The translations under genes and the position numbers were made by a program. From Myxococcus stipitatus (lineage in GTDB: Bacteria > Myxococcota > Myxococcia > Myxococcales > Myxococcaceae): DNA of 64,000 bases. The DNA lies in NCBI RefSeq assembly GCF_038561935.1, contig NZ_CP102770.1:6076001-6140000 (forward strand), read 5' to 3'. The notes under the pieces are model-generated. The model was not told the origin of the DNA. It searched no databases and saw only the letters and a program-made list of their open reading frames with translations. This document shows positions 9,101-17,602 of the stretch, piece after piece (position 1 is the stretch's first letter; every line of letters begins with the position of its first letter).

Positions 9101-10286
9101 CCGCCGCCCCCGCCGCCGCCTGCAGGTGGCCCGTGAGCTCCTTCACACCTCCCAGCCGGATGCTCCCAGCGGCCAGTCCTCCACCAAAGACTTCCTTCAG
9201 GCTCTGGAACTCGGTGACATCGCCCAGGATGGTGCCCGTGGCGTGGCACTCCACGTACTGCACGCAGGAAGGCCCATAGCCCGCTTGTTCATAGGCCCGG
9301 CGCATCGCGAGGACCTGCCCTCGTGAGTTGGGCGCCATGAGCGACTTGCCGCGCCCGTCCGACGCCGCGCCGATGCCACGAAGGACGGCATAGACCTTCT
9401 CCCCTCCCGCCAGCGCATCCTCGAGTCGCCGCAGGACGAAGCCCCCCACCCCCTCGCCAAGCAGCGTCCCGCTCGCCCGGCGATCAAACGGCGCCAGCGT
9501 CGAGACAGACAGGCCCCCCAGCTTGCTGAAGGCGACCAGGTCGTGCGGCGTCAGGAGTTGGCTGCACCCCGCGGCCAGCGCGACATCACAATCCCCCGCG
9601 TTGAGCTGGGCACATGCCGTCTGGAGGGCCGCGAGCGTGGACGCATAGCCCGCGTCCACCGTCGCGTGAGGCCCTCGGATGTTGAAGAGCTTGGCGGCCC
9701 GCCCGACCCAGACACTGCTGAAGGAGGCGATGGCTTCATCCTCGGTGATACCCGCCATCTCCTGTTCGACCTGCCGGACGGTCGCCGCCCTCAGCGCCTC
9801 GGCCGCCGCCGGGTCCAGGGACGTTTCTCTCAGGGCCCGTGAAAGACAGGCATCCATATCCAACAGACGCGTGCGAACCCGCGTGTCCGGGCGAAGCCCT
9901 CCCCCCAGCGAGCCCAGGGTGAAGCCCACCCGCTCCGGAGCCACCCGCTCCATCACGTTTCGAGAATCCGTGAGCGCTTGCGCGGTCGCCTCCAGGAACG
10001 CGAGCTGCGTCCGGTGCATGTCCTGCGCGACCTTGGGTGGAATGCGATACTTTCGATAGTCGAGCTTCAGCTCGTCCAGCAGGGCAGCATGTCTGCAATA
10101 GGTCCGGTCCGCGGCGGCTCTGTCCGCGTCGTAATACCCGTCCCATCGCAGCTCGCGCTCATCCAGCTCACGAATGGCGGTGGGCCCCGTCTGCAACCGC
10201 TCCCAGAATGCCTGGGGGTCGGTCGCTTTCGGAAACACGGCACCCATGCCGACAATGGCAATCGGCCGGAAACGCAACTCCTCCAT
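6114..10286 (-). CDS. PUFA-like polyketide synthase, KS(inactive)-KS-AT
   Basis: The 1,390-residue protein has three domains. KS1 (residues about 5-470) keeps His348 (ECHATGT) and His387 but has Tyr214 in place of the nucleophile Cys (VDAGYASTL). KS2 (about 485-945) has Cys694 (ESACASSL), His828 (EGHGTGT) and His867 (KSNVGH) and should be the condensing domain. The acyltransferase (about 1055-1350) has Ser1153 in GQSAGE and an HAYH motif at 1256-1259, close to the malonyl-type HAFH. I chose ATG 10286 because it directly precedes the KS fold and follows a purine-rich GGGGGCAGG; the frame stays open to 10370. It is the first gene of the PKS operon and ends in ATGA with the carrier-KR gene. Confidence 0.88.
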   Translation of the reverse strand: MEELRFRPIAIVGMGAVFPKATDPQAFWERLQTGPTAIRELDERELRWDGYYDADRAAADRTYCRHAALLDELKLDYRKYRIPPKVAQDMHRTQLAFLEATAQALTDSRNVMERVAPERVGFTLGSLGGGLRPDTRVRTRLLDMDACLSRALRETSLDPAAAEALRAATVRQVEQEMAGITEDEAIASFSSVWVGRAAKLFNIRGPHATVDAGYASTLAALQTACAQLNAGDCDVALAAGCSQLLTPHDLVAFSKLGGLSVSTLAPFDRRASGTLLGEGVGGFVLRRLEDALAGGEKVYAVLRGIGAASDGRGKSLMAPNSRGQVLAMRRAYEQAGYGPSCVQYVECHATGTILGDVTEFQSLKEVFGGGLAAGSIRLGGVKELTGHLQAAAGAAGLMKATLALHHKVLLPQHSFQESAEGIDLEQSPFYLSNQGAPWPESAHGPRRASVSAFSFGGINYHVTLEEFSQAYHSELARTLPALQVAEPIAIVGLGGVFPQADNARELWENLLNKRCAIGEIPTERAPIDRYLDPTRQSKVRPYTNLAGYIVDGAWPQDQVRVPPKMASQIDRGHSWTMKAALQALSDVGTSQRSVDPSRIGVVMGYLPPLEREFQTQARVYYAEFDARLAEQLRRHGVDEATGTRLRETCERLYKSELPPITEDTLLGYLGSLSVGRVAHHLDLQGPMLMVESACASSLAALDISMNQLRTRQCDLVLVGGMYASLGVDALSQCCSFGGLSQKGSFPFDARADGYISSEGAALIAVKRLSDAEAAGDRIYAVVRSVAGATDPKNASIWAPSSEGQVQAVRRAVEKAGVKPTEVQYVEGHGTGTPVGDPIEVQTYQAVYGRAPSEGKLLLGSVKSNVGHLNSGAGAVALTKVALALHHKQVPPNIGFESPSPRIPWEQVSFEVPTEALPWELKGPGLRRAGVTSFGLGGTSFHAVVEEYPSRPEQRSARGSPSDRSPYLALTGTSREHILQQVEQRLQSLEKAPDVDLRGTWGESSLPCRLAMTLPRGAAARKALERARTLLAGTGSPSLPEQGIFFYDSRDERQLHTGKVAAVFPGQGPQYANMLRELAAEYPVVSRTIAEADEVFSALTGQPLSRTFWVPPGTEDTYRQDDDTVHAAVFVANVALYRLIREQGLRVDVLLGQSAGEYAALVASGVLSFEHALRAIYRRTLAVTRLPPSASSGQMLSVSGDFDKLREFLPQAGGYVTVAAENAPGQGIVAGEGRAVETVARWCRENAFEVRVLPVSHAYHSQLIAGAVPVLRAELEALPWNAPRLPVLSSVHGRYYATASDARFMARHLALQYVLPVRFGQHVRRLHDEGTRLFIEAGPKWSLTAFIQSTLKGLPYQAQASNHPKLGEVEQFHRLLAFGFAHRLLGHQDAR

Positions 10287-10833
10287 GACACCTGCCCCCA
10301 ACTCGCGCGGAAACCTCACGCGATGACCTCCGCCTCGGATGTGTTCACCGGGCGGAGCCAAGCCTGTCATTCCCCAATGGCCAGAATTCAGCTCTGTCCA
10401 AAGTAGGCGACAATATCCAGCCAGATCAATCTTTTATTTTTCTCACAATCGCACAGGACTGATGCGGATTGCGCTACAGCAACACATCACGTGTCCCGAA
10501 GCGAGGCGGTTGAAGCGGCCCTCGAGTCGATGCTGATATTTTGCGACAAATCTCGCGAGACCTCGTCGCGCCAAGGACAACACCCTGGCCTTCGTGTTCC
10601 ACGGATGGGACGTCCTGTTGCAAGAACGCAACAGATTGTCTCGCCGGAGTGGCCCCACGGCGGGCCTCCCCCGCCCTTGCGCGCGGGCGCGCTGGGATCG
10701 CCGACTATTGATAGATGAACAACATCGCGGCGCGCGGTGCGTGGCCCCTGGATCCACACCGCCACCCTCGGGAAAGACTGCCATCGCAACACGTCGTCCC
10801 ACGAAGTTCATTCGAAGGACACGGGAGGTCCCC
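10287..10833. promoter_or_regulatory. Divergent intergenic region upstream of the PKS operon
   Basis: No convincing gene lies in these roughly 550 bases between the leftward PKS operon and the rightward lipoprotein gene. A markedly AT-rich tract at about 10,424-10,452 stands out from the GC-rich surroundings and sits about 140-165 bases upstream of the PKS start. It is the most likely place for the PKS promoter. I cannot assign -35 and -10 boxes with confidence. Confidence 0.35.
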
Positions 10834-11490
10834 ATGCGTGCTCGATTGGTCGTGGTGGCGCTGCTCTCCACCGCTCTGCTGTCAGGTTGCGACAGCTCGG
10901 AGAACACTCCGGCGCCGCCCGGGCTGGAGGCCCTGGAGGACTCCACGGCACCTGAGCCCACCGCCCAGGCGGGCGACCCCTACCCGGAGACGCTCTCCAC
11001 CGTCCACGGCACGGGCCAGGGTGACGCCGTCTACGGCCACGGCCGGGGCTTCGTCCATGCGCCCATCCTCGCGGTGTTCGAGGCGATGAAGAACCCGGAC
11101 ACCCTGGTCGACCGTCGGCAGATCGACGAGTGGCGCGTCTCCTGGAATGTCGAGTCCGGCTACGATGTGAGCTTCCGCACGCACAACACCGTGAGGAACT
11201 TCATCACCATCGAGTTCGAGATGACGTTCCGCGTGGGGGTCGTCGAAGGAACGGCCGAGGCCCCCGTCCGCATCATCGAGGTGGCCCGGAAGACCTCCGG
11301 CAGCTCGTACGTCGAGCTCGCCCAGCACTCCATCGTCGTGACGAAGGTGAACGACACCACCACGAAGCTGGAGATCGTCGTGCAGGGCAAGGGCGCCACC
11401 GTGGGCCCCAGCGACATGGCCGTGAGCGCGCGAGACCTGTTCAACAGCATCGTCGCCCGCGTGCACGGCCGGCCACTGCCGGACGTCTGA
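10834..11490 (+). CDS. Putative lipoprotein, SRPBCC/START-like fold possible
   Basis: The 218-residue product has a lipoprotein signal: basic MRAR, a hydrophobic stretch and lipobox LLSGC with Cys19. Asp follows the lipid Cys, which in enterobacteria favours retention in the inner membrane. A low-complexity Pro/Glu linker (about 22-50) precedes a globular part. The pattern of strands with an FEAMKNPDT helix and a C-terminal helix (ARDLFNSIVARVHG) suggests an SRPBCC-like fold, a weak assignment. The start at 10834 follows GGGAGGTCCCC. It is transcribed away from the PKS operon and converges on the ATP-domain gene. Function unknown. Confidence 0.7.
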   Translation: MRARLVVVALLSTALLSGCDSSENTPAPPGLEALEDSTAPEPTAQAGDPYPETLSTVHGTGQGDAVYGHGRGFVHAPILAVFEAMKNPDTLVDRRQIDEWRVSWNVESGYDVSFRTHNTVRNFITIEFEMTFRVGVVEGTAEAPVRIIEVARKTSGSSYVELAQHSIVVTKVNDTTTKLEIVVQGKGATVGPSDMAVSARDLFNSIVARVHGRPLPDV

Positions 11491-11515
11491 CCCGGTCCTC
11501 GCGCCCCCTGGTGGC

Positions 11516-11543
11516 GAGCCCGCTCCTTCAGCGAGCCGGGCTC
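11516..11543. terminator. Possible bidirectional stem between convergent genes
   Basis: GAGCCCG (11516-11522) and CGGGCTC (11537-11543) can pair around a 14-base loop between the convergent lipoprotein and ATP-domain genes, overlapping the end of the latter. There is no T-tract, so termination is only a possibility. Confidence 0.25.
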
Positions 11544-12370
11544 CCCGCCACGGGGCCGGGCAGTGCGCTGATGGGTCGGGCCTGGAGCAGCCGCAGCCGG
11601 CAGCCCGTCAGCGCCCACTCGATGTCCTGCGGCTGGCCGAACTGCCGCTCCACCTGGCGGGCCAGCAGGGCCAGCGCGCGGGCCTGCTCCACCGTGAGGC
11701 TCTGCTCGACGTTCGCGAGGCACCGCACCTCGTCGCCGCGCACGCGCCACTCGTCCGGAGAGCACTCCCCGGACACCAGCCGCTCCGCGAGTCCCCGCAC
11801 GGCGTTGATGAGGACCTCGTCCCGAGCCCCCGTCACCGGGTTCGCGGTGAACACCACCCCCGCCGCGTCCGGAGACAGCATCCGCTGGATGAACACCCCC
11901 ATGCGCGGGGACACCTCGCGTCCCCGCCGCTTCGCATACAGGCGCACCCGCTCGCCCAGCGACGACGCCCAGCACCGCCGCACCGCCGCCTCCAGCGCGT
12001 CCGGCCCCCTCACGTCGAGCACCGTCTCGAACTGGCCCGCGAACGAGGCCGCCGCGCCGTCCTCCTCCACTCCGGAGGAGCGCACCGCCACCGGGCCGCC
12101 CCCCAGCTCCACCAGCGCGGCCCTGAGCCGCGCGGACACCTCCGCGGGCAACGGCGCCTCCTGGAGCGCCCGCGCGTCACGGCTCGCATCCAGGCCATGG
12201 TGTTCCAGGAAGTGCTCCAGGACGTCCACGGTGAGCGCGAAGCCCTCCGGCACATCGAAGCCTCCCCGCGCGAGCTCTCCCAGCCGCGCCGCCTTCGCGC
12301 CCACGCGTTTCACGTCCTCCAGGCAGATGCTCCGCAGCCACCGCACCCACGCGTCCCGTGGCTCATGCAT
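11528..12370 (-). CDS. PEP synthase/rifampin phosphotransferase-type ATP-binding domain, stand-alone
   Basis: The 280-residue protein is the N-terminal nucleotide-binding half of a dikinase (PPDK_N family). It has KAARLGELARGGFDVPEGF near the start, VAVRSSGVEEDGAAASFAGQ around residue 105, a GVVFTANPVTG segment and the domain's typical end, DIEWAL...LLQARPI. It stops there: no linker or phospho-His domain follows. The missing halves look like the protein encoded at 26909-28570. I start at ATG 12370 (GGAG six bases upstream); an in-frame GTG at 12397 is possible. In two-part form it would transfer phosphate from ATP to the swivelling His of its partner, for phosphorylation or PigC-like coupling of a substrate. 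Confidence 0.85.
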   Translation of the reverse strand: MHEPRDAWVRWLRSICLEDVKRVGAKAARLGELARGGFDVPEGFALTVDVLEHFLEHHGLDASRDARALQEAPLPAEVSARLRAALVELGGGPVAVRSSGVEEDGAAASFAGQFETVLDVRGPDALEAAVRRCWASSLGERVRLYAKRRGREVSPRMGVFIQRMLSPDAAGVVFTANPVTGARDEVLINAVRGLAERLVSGECSPDEWRVRGDEVRCLANVEQSLTVEQARALALLARQVERQFGQPQDIEWALTGCRLRLLQARPISALPGPVAGSPAR

Positions 12371-12403
12371 GCCCGGCTCCACGATGAGGGAACCCACCGC
12401 GCC

Positions 12404-13012
12404 TCAGCGGGCCGTGGCCACCGAGCGGGTGCGCGCGAGGACCGAGTCCTCCGGCTCCGGACTGCAGACGACACGCTTCGTCCCCAGGCTGCTGCGGCTG
12501 GTGATGGCGATGCGCTCGATGCGCACCGGCAGCTCCGCGCCGGGCTGCGCCTCGTTGCGCACCTGCCACCGCACCCGAGGCGGCGTGTAGCGCATCCCCG
12601 CGAGAATCCGGGTCCCCTTCGCCGCGAGGACATAGGTGAGCTGGTTGAGCCGCGCGTCGATGAAGGCCGTGGTCTCCCCCACGTTGAGTCCTCCTTCCAG
12701 CGTCAGCGAGCCCGGAACGAGGCGGGCCGTGGGAGGAAAGCCGAGCGTCAGCTCGATGTCGTGGATGTCGTAGACCTTGATGGGCCCTCGGCTCTTGGGG
12801 ACGACGCCCTCTCCGTTCTGGAAGGTCAGCGTGTACGCGAGCCCCTGGGCCACGGTCTTCGGCGCGCTCACCACCACCGAGAGCCGCTCGCTGCCGGCGA
12901 GAAAGCCACAGTCCAGGACCAGCTCGACCTGATGGCTCACCGCGTCCTCCGCGCGAGCCACGCCGGCCATGGAGACGAGCACCAGCATCACCCCGCTGAC
13001 CCAGCCGTGCAT
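12404..13012 (-). CDS. Secreted protein of unknown function
   Basis: The 202-residue product begins with a clear signal peptide (hydrophobic residues 3-20, then AxA before EDAV). Mature residues contain two Cys (LDCGF and VVCSP near the C terminus) that could form a disulfide. The middle is rich in strands, with segments such as VAQGLAYTLTF and PGSLTLEGG. It faintly recalls small secreted actinobacterial proteins annotated as dehydratases, but I do not trust that resemblance. The start follows a strong AGGAGG seven bases upstream. It lies between the ATP-domain gene and the KstD-like gene on the same strand, so it may be exported in the same programme. Confidence 0.65.
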   Translation of the reverse strand: MHGWVSGVMLVLVSMAGVARAEDAVSHQVELVLDCGFLAGSERLSVVVSAPKTVAQGLAYTLTFQNGEGVVPKSRGPIKVYDIHDIELTLGFPPTARLVPGSLTLEGGLNVGETTAFIDARLNQLTYVLAAKGTRILAGMRYTPPRVRWQVRNEAQPGAELPVRIERIAITSRSSLGTKRVVCSPEPEDSVLARTRSVATAR

Positions 13013-13132
13013 GGCCCTGCCTCCTTCGCGCGAGACAGCCTCGCGCCAAGGTAGGGGACCTTCGTGAGCCCATCCAGGGGCTCCCGGCCAGGCGTCCTGG
13101 GCCGGACAGCGACCTGCCTTCCGGACGCACCT

Positions 13133-14845
13133 TCAGGCGCCGCCCGCCAGGGCCCGGTTCGCGGCCACGTAGCCAAAGGTCATCGCGGGACCCAGCGTGG
13201 CACCCGCCCCCGGATAGCTGTTCCCATAGACGGGCGAGGAGCAGTTCCCGATCGCATACAGCCCCCGGATGACGTCCTGGTCCGGCCGCAGCACGCGGGC
13301 CTGGGCATCCACGCGCAGACCGCCCCGGCTGCCGATGTCCCCCGGATACACCTCCACCGCGTAGAACGGCGGCTCCATCAGCGTCCCCAGACAGGGATTG
13401 CGTCCATAGGACGCATCCGACCAACAGGCATCGTAGAGACTGTCACCCCGGTGGAAGTCCGGGTCCTTTCCCTCACGGGCGTAGCGGTTCATCTTCTCGG
13501 CCGTCTCGCGCAGGCCGTCCGCGCGGATGCCCACCTGCGCCGCCAGGTCATCCAGGGAGCTCCCCCGGACGAGGAAGCGTTGCTCGAACAGGTGCTTGGG
13601 CACCTTGGCGTCCGGCACCCCCGGCATGATGGGCCCCAGGCTGAACCTGCGTCGGAAGGCCGCGTCGACCACCAGGTAGAGCGGGACACTCGGCCGGCCC
13701 TCGCGGTCCGGCGTCGCGTACATCGCCCTCACGATGTCGCTGTATGGCGCCGACTCGTTGACCACCCGCACGCCATCCCGGTTGACCAGGATGCCGCCGG
13801 GCACGGAGCGCTCCGTGACGAACATGTACGCCACGCCCGCGCGGCGGCCCGGGATGGGATTGGTGGGCCCCCACCACGCGTCCTCCATGAAGTCCGTCGC
13901 CGCGCCCAGGTCCATGCCCGCGGAGATGACATCCCCCGTGTTCTCGGGGTTGCCCGTGCTCCACTCCGTCTTCGTCGGCGCGGGCAGATACTTCTCACGC
14001 ATGGCGGCGTTCCGCTCGAAGCCGCCCGCCGCGAGGATGACCCCCTGGCGCGCCAGGATGCGGCACGCCTGCCCCCCTCGGCTCGCGACCACTCCCGTCA
14101 CCCGGCCCTGCTCGACGACGAACTCCTTGAAGCCGGTGTTGAGCCACAAGGGCACGCCCTGCTTCGCCAGCGTCCCGCGGAGCCTCGCCACCAGCGCGGC
14201 GCCCAGGCAGACGCGCCGGTCCCTGCGGCCTCGCAGCCGGCCCTTCACGTCCAGCCAGTAGCGGGCCATGGTCTTCATCATCAAGCCCACCCAGCCCGGA
14301 CGCCGGTGCATGGCGTGGCGCGACTCCGGGAACGAGAGGGAGATTTCATCGAGGAAGAGCATCTGCGGATGGCTCTCCCTCATGTCGTAGAAGTCCGCGC
14401 CCAGCTCCGAGCCGTGGAACGGCAGCGCCTCCAGCGAGCGGCCGCTGCTCTTCCCGCCCGGCACCTCCGGGTAGTAGTCCGGATACGCGGGGATGATGCC
14501 CATGGCGACATCCGAGTGGTCCTGGAGGAAGTCGACCATGGCGCGGCCCTCGGTGACACATGCCTCCAGCCGCTCCTCGGCGATGCGTCCTTTCGTGAGC
14601 GCGCGCAGGTAGCGCATCGCCTCCGCGTCGGAGTCCTCGATGCCCGCGGGCTTCATGAAGCGGTTGTTGGGAATCCAGACACAGCCGCCAGACATGGCGG
14701 AGGAGCCTCCGTAGCGCGCGCTCTTCTCGATGAGCAGCACCTTCGCGCCCTGGTGCGCGGCGCGCGCCGCGGCTGTCATGGCTCCAGCCCCCGAGCCTAC
14801 GACGAGGACATCCACCTCCGTGGTTCCATCCGCGCGTGTGTCCAT
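13133..14845 (-). CDS. FAD-binding 3-ketosteroid delta1-dehydrogenase-like oxidoreductase
   Basis: The 570-residue protein has an N-terminal Rossmann FAD site (VDVLVVGSGAGAMTAA), the KstD-family signature SGGCVWIPNN, and a C-terminal FAD segment (GNSYPGAGATLGPAMTFGY). The length matches KstD and related flavoproteins that desaturate a ring next to a ketone. It is paralogous to the protein at 50601-52256, which lies in the steroid island. Its place beside halogenase-like and P450 genes suggests it may oxidise a biosynthetic intermediate rather than a steroid; that is inference. The start at 14845 begins directly at the flavin domain. A divergent P450 gene starts 116 bases away, so the two share an upstream region. 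Confidence 0.8.
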   Translation of the reverse strand: MDTRADGTTEVDVLVVGSGAGAMTAAARAAHQGAKVLLIEKSARYGGSSAMSGGCVWIPNNRFMKPAGIEDSDAEAMRYLRALTKGRIAEERLEACVTEGRAMVDFLQDHSDVAMGIIPAYPDYYPEVPGGKSSGRSLEALPFHGSELGADFYDMRESHPQMLFLDEISLSFPESRHAMHRRPGWVGLMMKTMARYWLDVKGRLRGRRDRRVCLGAALVARLRGTLAKQGVPLWLNTGFKEFVVEQGRVTGVVASRGGQACRILARQGVILAAGGFERNAAMREKYLPAPTKTEWSTGNPENTGDVISAGMDLGAATDFMEDAWWGPTNPIPGRRAGVAYMFVTERSVPGGILVNRDGVRVVNESAPYSDIVRAMYATPDREGRPSVPLYLVVDAAFRRRFSLGPIMPGVPDAKVPKHLFEQRFLVRGSSLDDLAAQVGIRADGLRETAEKMNRYAREGKDPDFHRGDSLYDACWSDASYGRNPCLGTLMEPPFYAVEVYPGDIGSRGGLRVDAQARVLRPDQDVIRGLYAIGNCSSPVYGNSYPGAGATLGPAMTFGYVAANRALAGGA

Positions 14846-14961
14846 GGACTCATCTCCATCCGGTTCCCAACGAAGTGAGTGAGACGCGATACGCTGACAG
14901 TCTTCTACAGTGATAGCTCTCGCACTCCAGGGCCCCACTCCCGCCAGTCCCAGGTGTGTCC

Positions 14962-16341
14962 ATGACCCGACATGAGCTGCCTCCTGGCCTCTCCGCCTCC
15001 GCGGCGGCCCAGGGCTTCCGCTTCTTCCAGAACCCCCTCTCGTTCCTCGACCAATGCGTGGAGCAGTTCGGCGACCTCTTCACGATCCAGTTCCCCGGAA
15101 GCCGCAAGCAGGTGTGTCTGTCGAATCCGGAGGACCTGAAGGAGATGTACACGGGGAGCCCGGACCTGCTTCACGCGGGTGAGGCGGCCGGCAGCGTCTT
15201 CTCTCCGCTGACGGGCTGGAACTGCACGCTCACACTGGACGGCGAAGCCCATGCGCGGCGTCGGGAGCTGGTCCAGGCGCCCTTCCGGGGCGGCCACGTG
15301 GAGCGACATGCGGAGGCGATGTATGCCATTGCCACCGCGGCCATCGAGCGCTGGCCTCGCACCGGGCGCTTTCCACTGCAACCCCAGATGCAGGACATCG
15401 CGCTGCGCATCATCTTCCGCACCGTGCTGGGCCTGGATGACACCGCGCCCGGTCATGCCCGCTTCCTCGAGCTCATCTCCCAGGTGGCGAGCCTGGGCAT
15501 GGGCTCGAAGATGCTGCTGATTCCCGCGCTGCGGTGGGACCTGGGCCCCTGGAGTCCCTGGGGGCGCATCGTCCGCATCGTCCGCGACACCGACGCGCTG
15601 CTCTTCGCGGAGATTGCCAGGAAGAGGGCCGACCCGAACCTCGCCACCGCGGAGGACGTGCTGTCCCTCCTCATCCGAGGCGAGGGAAAGGACGGACTGC
15701 GGCTGACGGACCAGGAGATACGCGACGAGACCGTCGCCCTGCTCATCGCGGGACTGGAGACGACGGCCGTCGCCCTGACGTGGGTGGCCGAGCGCCTCAT
15801 GGCCCTGCCCGAGGTCCGCGAGCGGCTGCGCGCGGAGCTGGAGCCCCTCCACACGAATGGGGAGCTCGACGTGACGCGGCTCTCCGCGCTCCCCTACCTC
15901 GACGCCGTCCTCAAGGAGTGCCTCCGCAACCGCTCCCTGTCGCCCATCTGCGGCGGACGCGTGCTGAAGGCCCCCATGCGGCTGCGCGAGTACGAGCTGC
16001 CCGCGGACACCGTGTTGATCAACTCGCCCTATCTCCTCCACCGACGGAGGGACCTCTACTCGGAGCCGGACGACTTCCGACCCGAGCGCTTCCTGGGCAG
16101 TCCTCCCTCCGCGCACAAGTGGACCACGTTCGGCGGAGGCAACCGGCGCTGCCTGGGACAGAAGTTCGCACTGCTGGAGCTCAAGGTCGTCACCAGCGCC
16201 ATGGTCCTCCAGACCGGGCTGGAGCTGGCGACACCTCGCGTGGTCCCCAAGGCGGACGGCATCCACCTGGTGCCCGCGTCGGGGCTGCCCGTGCGCCGCG
16301 GCACCTGCCCCTTCGCGAAGAAGGCCGCCGCGGCGAGCTGA
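14962..16341 (+). CDS. Cytochrome P450
   Basis: This 459-residue heme monooxygenase has an I-helix with the O2-activation motif AGLETT, an ExxR helix (KECLR) and the heme-ligand loop FGGGNRRCLG. The overall pattern (GEAHARRRELVQAPF in the C-helix) resembles CYP110-like bacterial P450s. It has no signal or membrane anchor and would need separate redox partners, none of which is obvious nearby. An in-frame GTG at 14956 is an alternative start. It is the only rightward gene between the KstD-like and halogenase-like genes, and its stop lies 10 bases from the convergent end of the latter. Confidence 0.88.
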   Translation: MTRHELPPGLSASAAAQGFRFFQNPLSFLDQCVEQFGDLFTIQFPGSRKQVCLSNPEDLKEMYTGSPDLLHAGEAAGSVFSPLTGWNCTLTLDGEAHARRRELVQAPFRGGHVERHAEAMYAIATAAIERWPRTGRFPLQPQMQDIALRIIFRTVLGLDDTAPGHARFLELISQVASLGMGSKMLLIPALRWDLGPWSPWGRIVRIVRDTDALLFAEIARKRADPNLATAEDVLSLLIRGEGKDGLRLTDQEIRDETVALLIAGLETTAVALTWVAERLMALPEVRERLRAELEPLHTNGELDVTRLSALPYLDAVLKECLRNRSLSPICGGRVLKAPMRLREYELPADTVLINSPYLLHRRRDLYSEPDDFRPERFLGSPPSAHKWTTFGGGNRRCLGQKFALLELKVVTSAMVLQTGLELATPRVVPKADGIHLVPASGLPVRRGTCPFAKKAAAAS

Positions 16342-16351
16342 GCACGGGACG

Positions 16352-17602
16352 TCAGCGGATGGCCCACTCCCCGGGCTGGTAGCGCACGAGCCCGTGGTTG
16401 ATGATCATCCGCACCAGCCGCTTGCCGTACCAGTGCGTCGTCCGCGCGCCCAGCACGGCGCCCGCGACGTTGCGCTCCATGTGCCGGTTGAAGGGGCCGA
16501 GCAGCTCGTTGTTCCGCGCGAAGTCCTCGCCCTGCATGATCATCGCGAACAGCCGCCCGTCGTAGAACGAGTCCACCAGCTCCTGCCACGTGGCGATGTG
16601 CTCCCGGTAGGTCGCCTCCCACCGGGTGAGCGCGCTCGAGACGTCGTCCGCGATGAGCGCCTGGGCCAGCCCCGAGGCCCCCTGGAGCGAGAGGAGCACG
16701 CCCGAGGACAGCGTCGGGTCGACGAACCCGGCGGAGTCTCCCACGAGAATCCAGTTCGGCCCTCGGAAGCGCTCATAGCGCCATTGGTAGTTGTTGTAGA
16801 CGCGGACGCTCGTGAGCCGCCGTCCCTCGCGGATGGCGGCGGCCATGATGGGGTCGTCGCGCAGGGCCTGCTCGAGCCGCTCCTCGGGCGTGCTGCCGTA
16901 GGCGGTGAGGTGCGCGGTGTCCTGCACCACGCCCACGCTCATCCGGTCCGGCAACGGGATGCGCCAGGCCCAGCCCGTCTTCATCGCGGTGATGACCGCG
17001 CAGCCCGAGAGCGAGACGCCCAGGTCGACGTTCTCGAAGTGGGCGAAGTGGCACGTGTCGTTGCGCTTGCCCGCGATGCCCGGCAGCTCCAGCGCCCGGC
17101 CGAACATGCGCGCCCGGCCGGTGGCATCAATCACCAGGTCCGGCTGCTCCTTGAGGCCACAGGCCTCCAGCGTCTCGTCATCGAGCGCCACCCGCCCCGC
17201 TTCCACTTTCAGGCGCGCGGCATGTTGCACCACCCGCACGCCCACCTCCTGCGCCCGGGTCCGCAGCAGCTGGTCGAACCGGGGCCGGGGGACGTTGTAC
17301 GCATAGGACGCGGACAGGCCCGTCAGCCGCTGGAGGTTCAGCAGCAGCACGCGGCCGGTCCGCATGACGAAGGCCACGCCCTGCTTGAGCGTGGAGCACG
17401 CCTTCACCTGCTCCTCGATGCCCAGGTCCTGGAGGATGGTCGTGGCGGGTGGCAGCAGCGACTCGCCCACGAGCAGGTCCAGCTTCAGGGGACGGTCCAC
17501 GATGAGCACATCCCGGCCCGCCCGCGCCAGGTAGATGGCCAGCGTGCTGCCCGCCACACCGCCACCGACGATGACGACCCGACCGATTCGCACCTTGTTC
17601 AT
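16352..17602 (-). CDS. FAD-dependent halogenase-like monooxygenase
   Basis: This 416-residue flavoprotein has the N-terminal GGGVAGSTLA dinucleotide fold, the VGESLLPP motif typical of flavin-dependent halogenases and relatives, and WAWRIP at residues 211-216, which fits the halogenase signature WxWxIP. A second FAD motif (ILVGDSAGFVDP) lies further on. The likely reaction is FADH2- and O2-dependent halogenation, or plain hydroxylation, of an electron-rich substrate; geranylgeranyl-reductase-like flavoproteins are the alternative. A flavin reductase partner is not visible in the window. ATG 17602 overlaps the TGA of the P450 upstream (ATGA), so both are translated from one message. Confidence 0.72.
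   Translation of the reverse strand: MNKVRIGRVVIVGGGVAGSTLAIYLARAGRDVLIVDRPLKLDLLVGESLLPPATTILQDLGIEEQVKACSTLKQGVAFVMRTGRVLLLNLQRLTGLSASYAYNVPRPRFDQLLRTRAQEVGVRVVQHAARLKVEAGRVALDDETLEACGLKEQPDLVIDATGRARMFGRALELPGIAGKRNDTCHFAHFENVDLGVSLSGCAVITAMKTGWAWRIPLPDRMSVGVVQDTAHLTAYGSTPEERLEQALRDDPIMAAAIREGRRLTSVRVYNNYQWRYERFRGPNWILVGDSAGFVDPTLSSGVLLSLQGASGLAQALIADDVSSALTRWEATYREHIATWQELVDSFYDGRLFAMIMQGEDFARNNELLGPFNRHMERNVAGAVLGARTTHWYGKRLVRMIINHGLVRYQPGEWAIR

Noticed and set aside
7347..9326. 659-codon frame opposite the KS-KS-AT gene
   Set aside because: Antisense to conserved ketosynthase and acyltransferase domains; composition shows no motif or fold.
10443..10961. 172-codon leftward frame upstream of the PKS operon
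   Set aside because: It lies in an intergenic region, overlaps the lipoprotein signal sequence and has no ribosome-binding site or motif.
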